A stretch of DNA of 39,736 bases from DATEJJ01 sp039649115. GTDB lineage: Bacteria; Actinomycetota; Actinomycetes; Mycobacteriales; Micromonosporaceae. This document shows positions 17,149-24,333 of this stretch, in pieces (positions within the stretch are counted from its first letter, which is position 1; every line of letters starts with the position of its first letter). The notes under the pieces were generated by a model. The model was not told where the DNA came from. It made no database searches and was given only the letters and a program-made list of their open reading frames with translations. The DNA lies in the NCBI GenBank assembly GCA_039649115.1, contig JBBWZQ010000158.1, forward strand, positions 1 to 39,736, in the 5' to 3' direction. The translations under genes were made by a program, and so were the position numbers.

Positions 17149-19944
17149 GTGCTTGAAGTGGAACCCACCGACTCCGATCCGGCACTGCGCGCCGACATCC
17201 GCAGGTTGAGTACGCTGCTCGGCCTGACCCTGGTGCGCCAGGAGGGCCAGGCGCTGCTCGACCTCGTCGAGGAGGTACGGGCCCTGGTGCGCTCGGACGC
17301 GGCCGAGGCGGCGCGCCGGCTGGCCGCGGTCGACGTGGGTACCGGCACGCGGCTCGCCCGCGCCTTCTCCACCTACTTCCACCTCGCCAACGTGACCGAA
17401 CAGGTGCACCGGGCCCGGGAGCTGCGCCGGCGCCGGGCGGTCCACGGGGGCTGGCTGGACCAGGCCGCCCGGCGGATCTCCGAGCGCGGGGTACCCGCGG
17501 ACGAGGTCGCGGCGGCCGCGCGCCGCCTGGCCATCCGGCCGGTGTTCACGGCGCACCCGACCGAGGCGGCGCGCCGGTCGATCCTGTCCAAGCTGCGCGG
17601 GATCGCCGACGAGCTGGACGCGGAGGCTTCCGCCGCGGCCTTCTACGGTCCGGACGCCTCGCCCAGCTTCGCCGAGTCGGCGGCCACCCCGGGCGTGGGC
17701 GTGGATCGGCGGCTGGCGGAGCTGATCGACCTGCTGTGGCAGACCGACGAGCTGCGGGTGGACCGGCCGGACCCGACCGACGAGGCGCGCAACGCGGTCT
17801 ACTACCTCGCCGACCTGTACGCCGACGCGGCGCCGCGGGTGCTGACCGACCTCGCGGACACCCTGCGCGGGCTGGGCGTGGAGACGCCGCCGATGGCCCG
17901 CCCGCTGACCTTCGGCACCTGGATCGGCGGCGACCGGGACGGCAACCCGTACGTGACGCCGTCGGTCACCCGCGACGTCCTGCTCATCCAGCACGAGCAC
18001 GGGCTGCGGGCGGCCGAGACCGTGCTGGACGACCTGATCAACGAGATCTCCGTCTCCCGACGGCTGCGCAACGTCTCACTGGACCTGTCCGCGAGCCTGG
18101 CCGGCGACCTGGAGAAGCTGCCGGAGCTGGCACCCCGGTTCCGGCGGGTCAACGCCGAGGAGCCGTACCGGCTGAAGGTCCGGTGCATCAAGGTGAAGCT
18201 GGCCAACACGCGCGGCCGGCTGGCGTCGCAGGCACCGCACATCCCGGGCCGCGACTACCGCGGCTCGGCCGAGCTGATCGCCGACCTGGAGCTGATGCGC
18301 GCGTCGCTGGCCCGCAACGCCGGTCAGCTCACCGCGACCGGGCGGCTCGCCGAGGTGATCCGCACCATCGCCGCGTTCGGACTGCACCTGGCCACCATGG
18401 ACGTGCGCGAGCACGCCGAGGCGCACCACGAGGTGCTGGCCCAGATGTTCAAGCGGGTCGGCGAGGTGACCAACTACGGTGCCATGTCCCGGGCCGACCG
18501 CGCCGAGTTGCTGGCCCGGGAGCTGACCGGACGCCGCCCACTGTCCGGTGTGGACACCCCGCTGTCCGACTCGGCACGCAAGACCTTCCAGGTGTTCCGC
18601 ACCGTCAGGGACGCGCACGAGCGGTTCGGACCCGAGGTCATCGAGTCGTACATCATCTCGATGACGCTCGGCGTGGACGACGTACTGGCCGCGGTGATCC
18701 TGGCCCGCGAGGCCGGCCTCGTCGACGTCCACAGTGGACATGCACGGATCGGCTTCGTACCGCTGCTGGAGACGCCGTCCGAGCTGGAGGCCGGCGGCGA
18801 GATGCTCGACGAGCTGCTCTCGCTGCCGGCGTACCGGTCGATCGTGCGCGCGCGGGGCGACCTGCAGGAGGTCATGCTCGGGTACTCCGACTCCAACAAG
18901 GAGGCGGGCATCACCACCTCGCAGTGGTCGATCCACCGTGCCCAGCGCGCGCTGCGGGACGTGGCCGCCAAGCACGGCGTGGGGCTGCGGCTGTTCCACG
19001 GGCGCGGGGGCACCGTCGGCCGCGGCGGGGGGCCCACGCACGAGGCGATCCTGGCCCAGCCGTTCGGCACGCTGGACGGCCTGATCAAGGTGACCGAGCA
19101 GGGCGAAGTCATCTCCGACAAGTACACGCTGCCCGGGCTGGCCCGCGACAACCTCGAACTGACCGTGGCCGCCGTGCTGCAGGCCACCCTGCTGCACACC
19201 ACTCCCCGCCAGCCCGCCTCCGACATCGCCCAGTGGGACGCGGCGATGGACGTGGTGTCGCGAGCCGCCTTCGCCGCCTACCGCAGCCTGGTGGAGGACC
19301 CCGACCTGCCCGCGTACTTCTGGGCGGCCACCCCGACCGAGCTGCTCGGCTCGCTGAACATCGGCTCCCGCCCGGCGAGGCGCCCGGACTCCGGCGCCGG
19401 ACTGTCCGGACTGCGGGCGATCCCGTGGGTGTTCGGCTGGACCCAGTCCCGCCAGATCATTCCGGGCTGGTTCGGCGTGGGTACGGGCCTGGCGGCGGCG
19501 CACGAGGCGGGGCTGGGCGACGAGCTGGCCGACATGTTCGACCGGTGGCAGTTCTTCCAGACGTACATCTCCAATGTCCAGATGATGCTGACCAAAACCG
19601 ACCTGGACATCGCCGCCCGGTACGTGGAGACGCTGGTACCGCAGGAACTGCAGCACATCTTCGAGACGATCAGCACGGAGTACGACCGCACCGTCAAGGA
19701 GATCGTCACCATCACCGGCGGATCGCGGCTGCTGGAGTCGCAGCCGGTCCTCAAGCGCACCCTGGAGGTGCGGGACACCTACCTGGAGCCGCTGCACCAC
19801 CTGCAGGTCGCGCTGCTGGCCCAGTACCGGGCCGGTCGCACGTCACCGGGCTCGATCCGCCCCACCACCACCGACCCCACGCTGGAACGGGCCCTGCTGA
19901 CCACCATCAACGGCATCGCCGCCGGCATGCGCAACACCGGCTGA
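17149..19944 (+). CDS. ppc: Phosphoenolpyruvate carboxylase
   Basis: A full-length 931-residue PEP carboxylase, making oxaloacetate from PEP and bicarbonate to refill the TCA cycle. Hallmarks: VFTAHPTEAARRS with the essential His at about 136, GTWIGGDRDGNPYVT, MDVREHAEAH, GFVPLLETPSEL, the PEP site GYSDSNKEAG (about residue 578), the Arg-rich loop FHGRGGTVGRGGGP (about 616), SDKYTLPGLARDNLE, SRQIIPGWFGVGTG and the terminal MRNTG. The GTG at 17149 has GAAGGAG 6 nt upstream. It is divergent from mfd over 190 bp; a TAGCAT at 17094-17099 is a possible -10. A strong hairpin terminator follows directly. Confidence 0.98.
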   Translation: MLEVEPTDSDPALRADIRRLSTLLGLTLVRQEGQALLDLVEEVRALVRSDAAEAARRLAAVDVGTGTRLARAFSTYFHLANVTEQVHRARELRRRRAVHGGWLDQAARRISERGVPADEVAAAARRLAIRPVFTAHPTEAARRSILSKLRGIADELDAEASAAAFYGPDASPSFAESAATPGVGVDRRLAELIDLLWQTDELRVDRPDPTDEARNAVYYLADLYADAAPRVLTDLADTLRGLGVETPPMARPLTFGTWIGGDRDGNPYVTPSVTRDVLLIQHEHGLRAAETVLDDLINEISVSRRLRNVSLDLSASLAGDLEKLPELAPRFRRVNAEEPYRLKVRCIKVKLANTRGRLASQAPHIPGRDYRGSAELIADLELMRASLARNAGQLTATGRLAEVIRTIAAFGLHLATMDVREHAEAHHEVLAQMFKRVGEVTNYGAMSRADRAELLARELTGRRPLSGVDTPLSDSARKTFQVFRTVRDAHERFGPEVIESYIISMTLGVDDVLAAVILAREAGLVDVHSGHARIGFVPLLETPSELEAGGEMLDELLSLPAYRSIVRARGDLQEVMLGYSDSNKEAGITTSQWSIHRAQRALRDVAAKHGVGLRLFHGRGGTVGRGGGPTHEAILAQPFGTLDGLIKVTEQGEVISDKYTLPGLARDNLELTVAAVLQATLLHTTPRQPASDIAQWDAAMDVVSRAAFAAYRSLVEDPDLPAYFWAATPTELLGSLNIGSRPARRPDSGAGLSGLRAIPWVFGWTQSRQIIPGWFGVGTGLAAAHEAGLGDELADMFDRWQFFQTYISNVQMMLTKTDLDIAARYVETLVPQELQHIFETISTEYDRTVKEIVTITGGSRLLESQPVLKRTLEVRDTYLEPLHHLQVALLAQYRAGRTSPGSIRPTTTDPTLERALLTTINGIAAGMRNTG

Positions 19945-19949
19945 CCCGA

Positions 19950-19983
19950 GACGCCTGGCTGTGGAGATCCACAACCAGGCGTC
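19950..19983 (+). terminator. Rho-independent-type terminator of ppc
   Basis: Just after the ppc stop: a 9-bp stem GACGCCTGG / CCAGGCGTC. The enclosed segment itself pairs (TGTGGA / TCCACA), giving a near-continuous long hairpin, followed by a short pyrimidine stretch (CTTCTAT). This separates ppc from the small minus-strand frames that follow. Confidence 0.85.
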
Positions 19984-19996
19984 CTTCTATCGGGTG

Positions 19997-20209
19997 TCAG
20001 ATCACTGCGACGTCCAGCACCACTTCCTCGGCGGGACCCAGCGGGTCCCCGTCCTCGACATCGACGAAGATGCCGACCGGTTCGGGCAGGACACCAGCCT
20101 CATCATCGGGGCCGGCGGGTGGGGGAGGTTCTGCTGTGGAGGCTTCACTGCTGGAATCCGCCCCCCTGGGGGAATCCGCCTCCTCGGTGAACAGGACCAC
20201 CTCGATCAT
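19997..20209 (-). CDS. Small acidic hypothetical protein
   Basis: A 70-residue frame, MIEVVLFTEEAD at the start and GIFVDVEDGDPLGPAEEVVLDVAVI at the end, joined by a Ser/Pro/Glu-rich middle. Most third codon positions are G or C, weaker than in neighbouring genes but above what random frames in the non-coding gap would give, and the two ends look like beta-strands. An AAGG lies 7 nt upstream of the ATG. No family is recognised. It ends 14 bp from the ppc terminator. It may be co-transcribed with the cysteine-rich frame upstream. Confidence 0.5.
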   Translation of the reverse strand: MIEVVLFTEEADSPRGADSSSEASTAEPPPPAGPDDEAGVLPEPVGIFVDVEDGDPLGPAEEVVLDVAVI

Positions 20210-20218
20210 GATCGGGCC

Positions 20219-20395
20219 TTACCCGGCGGCAAACGTGATCAAACCTGTCGGTCGGTCACATTCCCGGCCCGAGCGGAAGGAACAGCAGATCAGAAGCTCG
20301 TCGCCCATCCGACACTTGCACGCCGGACACGCCACGGCGGTGCCCCGCTCGACCCCGCGCCCACCTCCTGTAAAACTTGTGTCCTTGGTCGACAT
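20219..20395 (-). CDS. Small cysteine-rich frame, doubtful gene
   Basis: A 58-residue frame containing CPACKCRMGDELLICC and GRECDRPTG, that is seven cysteines in its second half with a zinc-ribbon-like C-x2-C-x-C pattern. The stop lies 9 bp before the ATG of the small acidic gene. No Shine-Dalgarno is visible before the ATG at 20395; a GTG at the VACPAC segment is another possible start. It occupies the upstream region of the divergent APS kinase gene, so it could equally be leader or promoter DNA. No family is recognised. Confidence 0.3.
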   Translation of the reverse strand: MSTKDTSFTGGGRGVERGTAVACPACKCRMGDELLICCSFRSGRECDRPTGLITFAAG

Positions 20396-20424
20396 GGACA
20401 GTGACGAGAGGTGAACCCCGCGAC

Positions 20425-21945
20425 ATGAGTGGCTGGGTCCTGCCCGACGAGGTGCTGCGCGACGCACCCAGCTACGCGCCGCGCCCCCATGAGCTGGCCG
20501 ACCTGGAGCTGCTGCTGCTCGGCGCGTACGCCCCGCTGACCGGCTTCCTGGGCAGCGCCGATCTGATCAGCCTCACCCGCACCGGCCGGCTGGCCGACGG
20601 CACGGCCTGGCCCGTACCGGTGACGGTGGATGTTCCCGAGGACGTGGTCGCCGGGCTGGACACCGGCAACCCGATGCGGCGGGTACTGGTGCTGACCGAC
20701 CCGGAGGGCGCGCCCATCGCCGCGGTCGACGTGATCGAGGTCTGGCCGGTACGGGCCGGCTGGGTCGGGATCAGCGGACCGGTGCGCCGGATCGGGGACG
20801 GCGGCCACGGTCCGTTCCGCGGCCTGCGCCGGGCGCCCGAGGAGGTACGCGGGACGCTGCCGGCCGGCCGGGTGCTGGGCCTGATCGCGGACCGGCCGCT
20901 GCACCGCCCGCAGCTCGCCCAGATCGCGCTGGCCGCCCGTACCCTCGCCGGGCACCTGCTGGTCCTGGTGCCGACCGCCACTGCCACGCCGGACGGGCTG
21001 CCGTGCGAGGCGCTGGTGCGCAGCGTGCTCGCCGCGCGCGACCGGATGCCCACCGCGACGATCATCACGGTCCCGCTGGCGCCGCACGGCGACGAGATCC
21101 GCGACGCGCTGCTGCGCGCCCGGGTGGCCGCCGCGTACGGGGTCACCCACCTGCTGTCCACCGGCCAGACCATGATGTCCGGCGGCGGTCCCCGGGTGCT
21201 GATCCCGCGCGAGTTGGCCTACGACAGCCGGGACGGCCAGTGGCGCGGGCGCGACGACATCCCACCCCGCTTCCGGCGGCTCGCGCTGTCCCCCGAGGAG
21301 ATCGACGACCTGCTGGACCGGGGTGCGCCGCTGCCCGAGTGGCACACTCCCCCGGCCGTGGCCCGGGAACTGGCCCGCGACCGGCCACCCCGGCGCCAGC
21401 GCGGGCTCGTGCTCTTCTTCACCGGGCTGTCCGGCTCCGGCAAGTCGACGATCGCGCGCACGGTCACCGACGCGCTGCTGGAGACCGGCGAGCGCACGGT
21501 CACGCTGCTCGACGGCGACGTGGTGCGGCGCGAACTGTCGGCCGGGCTGACCTTCTCCAGGGCCGACCGCGACGTCAACGTCCGGCGCATCGGCTGGGTG
21601 GCGGCCGAGGTGGCCCGCCACGGCGGCCTCGCACTGTGCTGCCCGATCGCCCCGTACGCGGCGGCCCGCGCCACCGCGCGCCGGCTGGCCCACGAGGCGG
21701 GTGCCGGCTTCGTGCTGGTGCACGTGGCCACGCCGATCGACGTGTGCGAGGCGCGCGACCGCAAGGGCCTGTACGCGAAGGCACGGGCGGGACTGATCAC
21801 CGGCATGACCGGGGTGGACGACCCGTACGAGGTGCCCACCGACGCGAGCCTCACGCTGGACACCTCGGGCACGAGCGTGGCGGTTGCCGCCGCGAAGGTG
21901 CTCGAACACCTGGCGGCAGCCGGCTGGATCGACCCGCGCCGCTGA
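20425..21945 (+). CDS. APS kinase fused to a degenerate ATP-sulfurylase domain
   Basis: A 506-residue two-domain protein. Residues about 1-300 follow the Sat fold: PUA-like start (ELLLLGAYAPLTGFLGSADL), then DGTAWPVPVTVDV. The catalytic QTRNPxHRAHE motif is ADRPLHRPQL (155-164), lacking the Gln, Asn and second His, and GRDHAG is replaced by GVTHLLS, so sulfurylase activity is unlikely. Residues about 325-506 are an intact adenylylsulfate kinase (CysC) domain: Walker A GLSGSGKST (334), DGDVVRREL (363), FSRADRDVNVRRIG, CEARDRKGLYAKARAG, TGVDDPYE. It makes PAPS, the donor for sulfotransferases, two of which lie downstream. Start ATG 20425, with GAGAGG 12 nt upstream (rather far). Confidence 0.9.
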   Translation: MSGWVLPDEVLRDAPSYAPRPHELADLELLLLGAYAPLTGFLGSADLISLTRTGRLADGTAWPVPVTVDVPEDVVAGLDTGNPMRRVLVLTDPEGAPIAAVDVIEVWPVRAGWVGISGPVRRIGDGGHGPFRGLRRAPEEVRGTLPAGRVLGLIADRPLHRPQLAQIALAARTLAGHLLVLVPTATATPDGLPCEALVRSVLAARDRMPTATIITVPLAPHGDEIRDALLRARVAAAYGVTHLLSTGQTMMSGGGPRVLIPRELAYDSRDGQWRGRDDIPPRFRRLALSPEEIDDLLDRGAPLPEWHTPPAVARELARDRPPRRQRGLVLFFTGLSGSGKSTIARTVTDALLETGERTVTLLDGDVVRRELSAGLTFSRADRDVNVRRIGWVAAEVARHGGLALCCPIAPYAAARATARRLAHEAGAGFVLVHVATPIDVCEARDRKGLYAKARAGLITGMTGVDDPYEVPTDASLTLDTSGTSVAVAAAKVLEHLAAAGWIDPRR

Positions 21946-21946
21946 C

Positions 21947-22696
21947 TCAGACCCGGCGCAGCACCAGGACGTACTCGCTGCGCGCCGCGTCCAGCCGGCC
22001 CAGACTCGCCGCCCGTACCGCCGCGCACGCGCCGCGCCAGGCGGCACCGGTCAGCCGCAGCCTGCGCCGGAAGGCGACCTGCTTGCCGTCCTCGAAGAAG
22101 CCCTCCAGCACCGGCACCAGGCCGCGCGGCGCGAGGATGCCGGTCATGGCGGCGGGTGCGATGGCCGGCCGCAGGGTCGTCGGGTACGGGCCGTGGCCCG
22201 GTGTGCCCGCCCGGGGGTAGCCGAGCACGCGCCGGCGGAACCAGACGTGGAACCGGTGCGGGGTCAGCTTGGTCAGCAGCGACTTCGGGCTGTGCAGGTG
22301 CGGCACGGCCAGCACCACCAGCCCGCCGGGCGCGGTCCAGGACGCGAACAGGTCCAGCAGCTCGGCCGGCGCCGGCACGTGCTCCAGCACGTACCAGCAG
22401 GTGATGACGTCGAAGCCGGCGGCCGGCGTGTACCGGCTGAGATCCCCCACGATCCGCTCGTCCAGCCGGTGGTTGTGGGACATCGCCACGCTGTCCGTGT
22501 CGACGCCGACGACGTACGCGTCGTCGGGCACCTCGAACCTCGTCCGCTTGCCCGCGCCGGCCTCCAGTACCCGCGGCCGGTCCCGCCCGGCCAACGCGTC
22601 GGTGACCAGAGCCTGGATCGCGTCCACCGCCGCGGCCGGACTACCGAAGACCTGCTGCCCGGCACTCGCCTGGCTAGAAACCGATAATCCCGACAT
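21947..22696 (-). CDS. Class I SAM-dependent methyltransferase
   Basis: A 249-residue methyltransferase. Motif I VLEAGAGKRTRF, motif II VVGVDTDS, FDVITCWYVLEHVPAPAELL (motif IV region) and GGLVVLAVPHLHSPKSLLTKLTPHRFHVWFRR; the last segment is typical of methyltransferases in glycan and polyketide clusters. Substrate unknown. It is convergent with the APS kinase gene; the two stops are 1 bp apart. Upstream lie two palindromes and then the GH26-like gene on the same strand, so it may have its own promoter in 22697-22768. Its placement suggests O-methylation in the glycan locus. Confidence 0.87.
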   Translation of the reverse strand: MSGLSVSSQASAGQQVFGSPAAAVDAIQALVTDALAGRDRPRVLEAGAGKRTRFEVPDDAYVVGVDTDSVAMSHNHRLDERIVGDLSRYTPAAGFDVITCWYVLEHVPAPAELLDLFASWTAPGGLVVLAVPHLHSPKSLLTKLTPHRFHVWFRRRVLGYPRAGTPGHGPYPTTLRPAIAPAAMTGILAPRGLVPVLEGFFEDGKQVAFRRRLRLTGAAWRGACAAVRAASLGRLDAARSEYVLVLRRV

Positions 22697-22768
22697 CCCC
22701 CCATTCTCCCCATCCCTCCACCTTGCACGCCTGAGGCGCGCCGATCACCCCTGATCACCCCAGGATCG

Positions 22769-22790
22769 CCGCAACTTCATGAAGTTGCGG
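22769..22790. repeat. Perfect 22-bp palindrome (copy 1 of 2)
   Basis: A perfect palindrome with half-site CCGCAACTTCA. It lies 68 bp downstream of the GH26-like stop on the minus strand, between that gene and the methyltransferase. It would form an 11-bp stem without a loop as DNA, or a shorter hairpin in RNA. A related copy lies 20 bp away. Confidence 0.9.
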
Positions 22791-22809
22791 TGTTGGGTGG
22801 GCCTGGACA

Positions 22810-22833
22810 CCGCAACTTCAAATGAAGTCGCGG
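22810..22833. repeat. Near-perfect palindrome (copy 2 of 2)
   Basis: Left arm CCGCAACTTCA (22810-22820), 2-nt spacer AA, right arm TGAAGTCGCGG (22823-22833); one mismatch. The left arm is identical to copy 1. It lies 25 bp after the GH26-like stop (minus strand), so it may work as its terminator, but the doubled arrangement also fits REP-type intergenic repeats. Confidence 0.88.
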
Positions 22834-22857
22834 TGATCGCGGGTGGTGGGTGGGTGG

Positions 22858-24051
22858 TCAGGCGAGGGGGGCCAGGGAGACCTGGAATGTGGGTTGGGCG
22901 CCTAGCCAGCGGTACTTGGCGAGCAGGTCGGGGGTTGCGGTGACGCGGGTGTCGTGGCCGTGCGCGTTCGGGGTGTCGAAGTAGCACAGCGCCTTGATCT
23001 GGGGGAACCGGCGGAGCTGCGCGGCCACGGTGGCGAGGAAGTCCACCGGGTGGCGCGGGTTCATGCGGGACTGGAACACGCCCCACTCGGCGATCATGAA
23101 CGGCTTGGCCGGGAAGTGCCGGGCGGCCCAGGTGTACATGCCGGGCCAGGACTTCGCGAACCTGGTGGTGCGGTTGACCATCTGGGCGAAGTCGCCGTAC
23201 CCGTAGCCGGGATTGCTGTAGGCGTAGGTGTCCCAGGCGATCCAGTCCACCACGTCGTTGCCGGGGTACAGCTGCGACCACCAGGGCTTGACGTTCCACG
23301 GGGCGTACGCCATGAACACCATCGCGGTGACCACGTTGCCCGCGCCGTGCGCCCGCAACCGGAAGACGATGTGCCGGTACATCGCCCGGTAGTCCAGCGC
23401 GGTGTACCCGGAGCCGGGCCAGACGCGCACGTCGTTCTCCGGCTCGTGGTGGATGGCGAGGATGAAGCGCTCCCGGAAATCGGTCCGCAGGTGGCTGGCC
23501 AGCCGGTCGAGGAAGTTGTCCACCCGCCGGTCACCGCGCGCGACCGCGGCCCAGGTGCCGGCGTTCGGCCGCCAATTGATCATAAGGAGTCGCTGGTGGC
23601 CGGGTTCCCGGGCCATCGCGATCTCCGGCGGCGTGGGGAACATCTGCTGCAACCCCCGGTGGTACGCGTGGTAGATCGCCTGCCCACGCCCGGTGTCCGC
23701 CTCGAACTTGTGCAGCGCGTACCGCTGATCGATCTTGGTTTGGGCGCCCGGAGCGACCCCCCAGAGCACGTTGCACGTCGGCACCAGCTTGGCACCCAGG
23801 CGGCAGGCCGGGCGTGCCGGTGTGGCCGATCGGGAGTCGGGGGCCGCAGCGTCGGGACCGAGGATCCGGCGGCCCGGGTCGAGCCCGCCCGCCGGGCCGG
23901 CCGGCGCCCGCAGGTGGGAGATCGGTAGCGGCGGCTGCGGGAATACGCCGGACAGCAGCCGGAACTGGCCGCCGAACGAGGCCTCCACGACGACCACGGC
24001 GGCCGTGGCGATGGCAATGCCCGCTGCGGCAAGGGGGTGCGCCTTTCTCAC
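22858..24051 (-). CDS. GH26-like glycoside hydrolase, secreted or membrane-anchored
   Basis: A 397-residue protein with an N-terminal signal or anchor (residues 7-27) and a TIM-barrel-like catalytic domain. LAIHHEPEND near residue 200 carries the likely acid/base Glu203, and MIAEWGV near 322 the likely nucleophile Glu322, the spacing seen in GH26 and related clan GH-A enzymes. Further support: VVDWIAWDTYAYSNPGYGYGDF and QIKALCYFDT. GH26 enzymes cut beta-mannans or beta-1,3/1,4-glucans; the target here is probably the locus's own polymer (inference). GTG start at 24051 with AGGAGG just upstream. It is divergent from the wzz-like gene. A paralogue lies at 29201. Confidence 0.85.
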   Translation of the reverse strand: MRKAHPLAAAGIAIATAAVVVVEASFGGQFRLLSGVFPQPPLPISHLRAPAGPAGGLDPGRRILGPDAAAPDSRSATPARPACRLGAKLVPTCNVLWGVAPGAQTKIDQRYALHKFEADTGRGQAIYHAYHRGLQQMFPTPPEIAMAREPGHQRLLMINWRPNAGTWAAVARGDRRVDNFLDRLASHLRTDFRERFILAIHHEPENDVRVWPGSGYTALDYRAMYRHIVFRLRAHGAGNVVTAMVFMAYAPWNVKPWWSQLYPGNDVVDWIAWDTYAYSNPGYGYGDFAQMVNRTTRFAKSWPGMYTWAARHFPAKPFMIAEWGVFQSRMNPRHPVDFLATVAAQLRRFPQIKALCYFDTPNAHGHDTRVTATPDLLAKYRWLGAQPTFQVSLAPLA

Positions 24052-24124
24052 GTGCTCCTCCTGGTCGTCCTGCTCCGGGTGCGTTCGGTGATCCGGGTGC
24101 CGTTGTTGGTCCGCACCGGGACTA

Positions 24125-24152
24125 GCATTACCGGAACGTCGACGAAAGTCAC
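24125..24152 (-). promoter_or_regulatory. Possible promoter of the GH26-like gene
   Basis: On the minus strand, GTGACT (24152-24147) and TAATGC (24130-24125) are separated by 16 bp, about 75 bp ahead of the GTG start. The segment 24121-24190 is the least GC-rich part of the 282-bp divergent gap before the wzz-like gene, so promoters for both genes probably lie here. The exact boxes are tentative. Confidence 0.3.
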
Positions 24153-24333
24153 CTTTTATCGGTGTAACAGGCCGTAAAAGTTGTTCTCCCCGTAGTTCGC
24201 TCGGTGCGGCGTGTCCTGACCGATCGGACCAGTTACGTCCGGCCGCTCCGGCCCGTTACCAGAACGAGGCGGCGTGCGCGTCTCGCGTTCCGCACGCCGT
24301 GGGGACAAAGCCTGAAGGAAGGGCCAAGCATCA

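Larger units (their letters stand above)
19945..20424. other. 480-bp gap between ppc and the APS kinase gene
   Basis: Apart from the ppc terminator and the two small minus-strand frames listed separately, I see no other gene, tRNA or repeat. Base composition drops slightly near 20220-20400 (TGATCAAACCTGTCGG, TGTAAAACTTGTGTCC), as expected for promoter DNA of the APS kinase gene and of the small frames. I could not assign clear -35/-10 pairs. Confidence 0.5.

Noticed and set aside
17736..20414. About 890-codon plus-strand frame overlapping ppc
   Set aside because: Frame-shifted shadow of ppc with low-complexity Arg/Gly/Pro composition; ppc itself has all motifs.
20425..21945. Bifunctional ATP sulfurylase/APS kinase as a full PAPS synthase
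   Set aside because: The sulfurylase active-site motifs are degraded, so only the kinase activity is supported.
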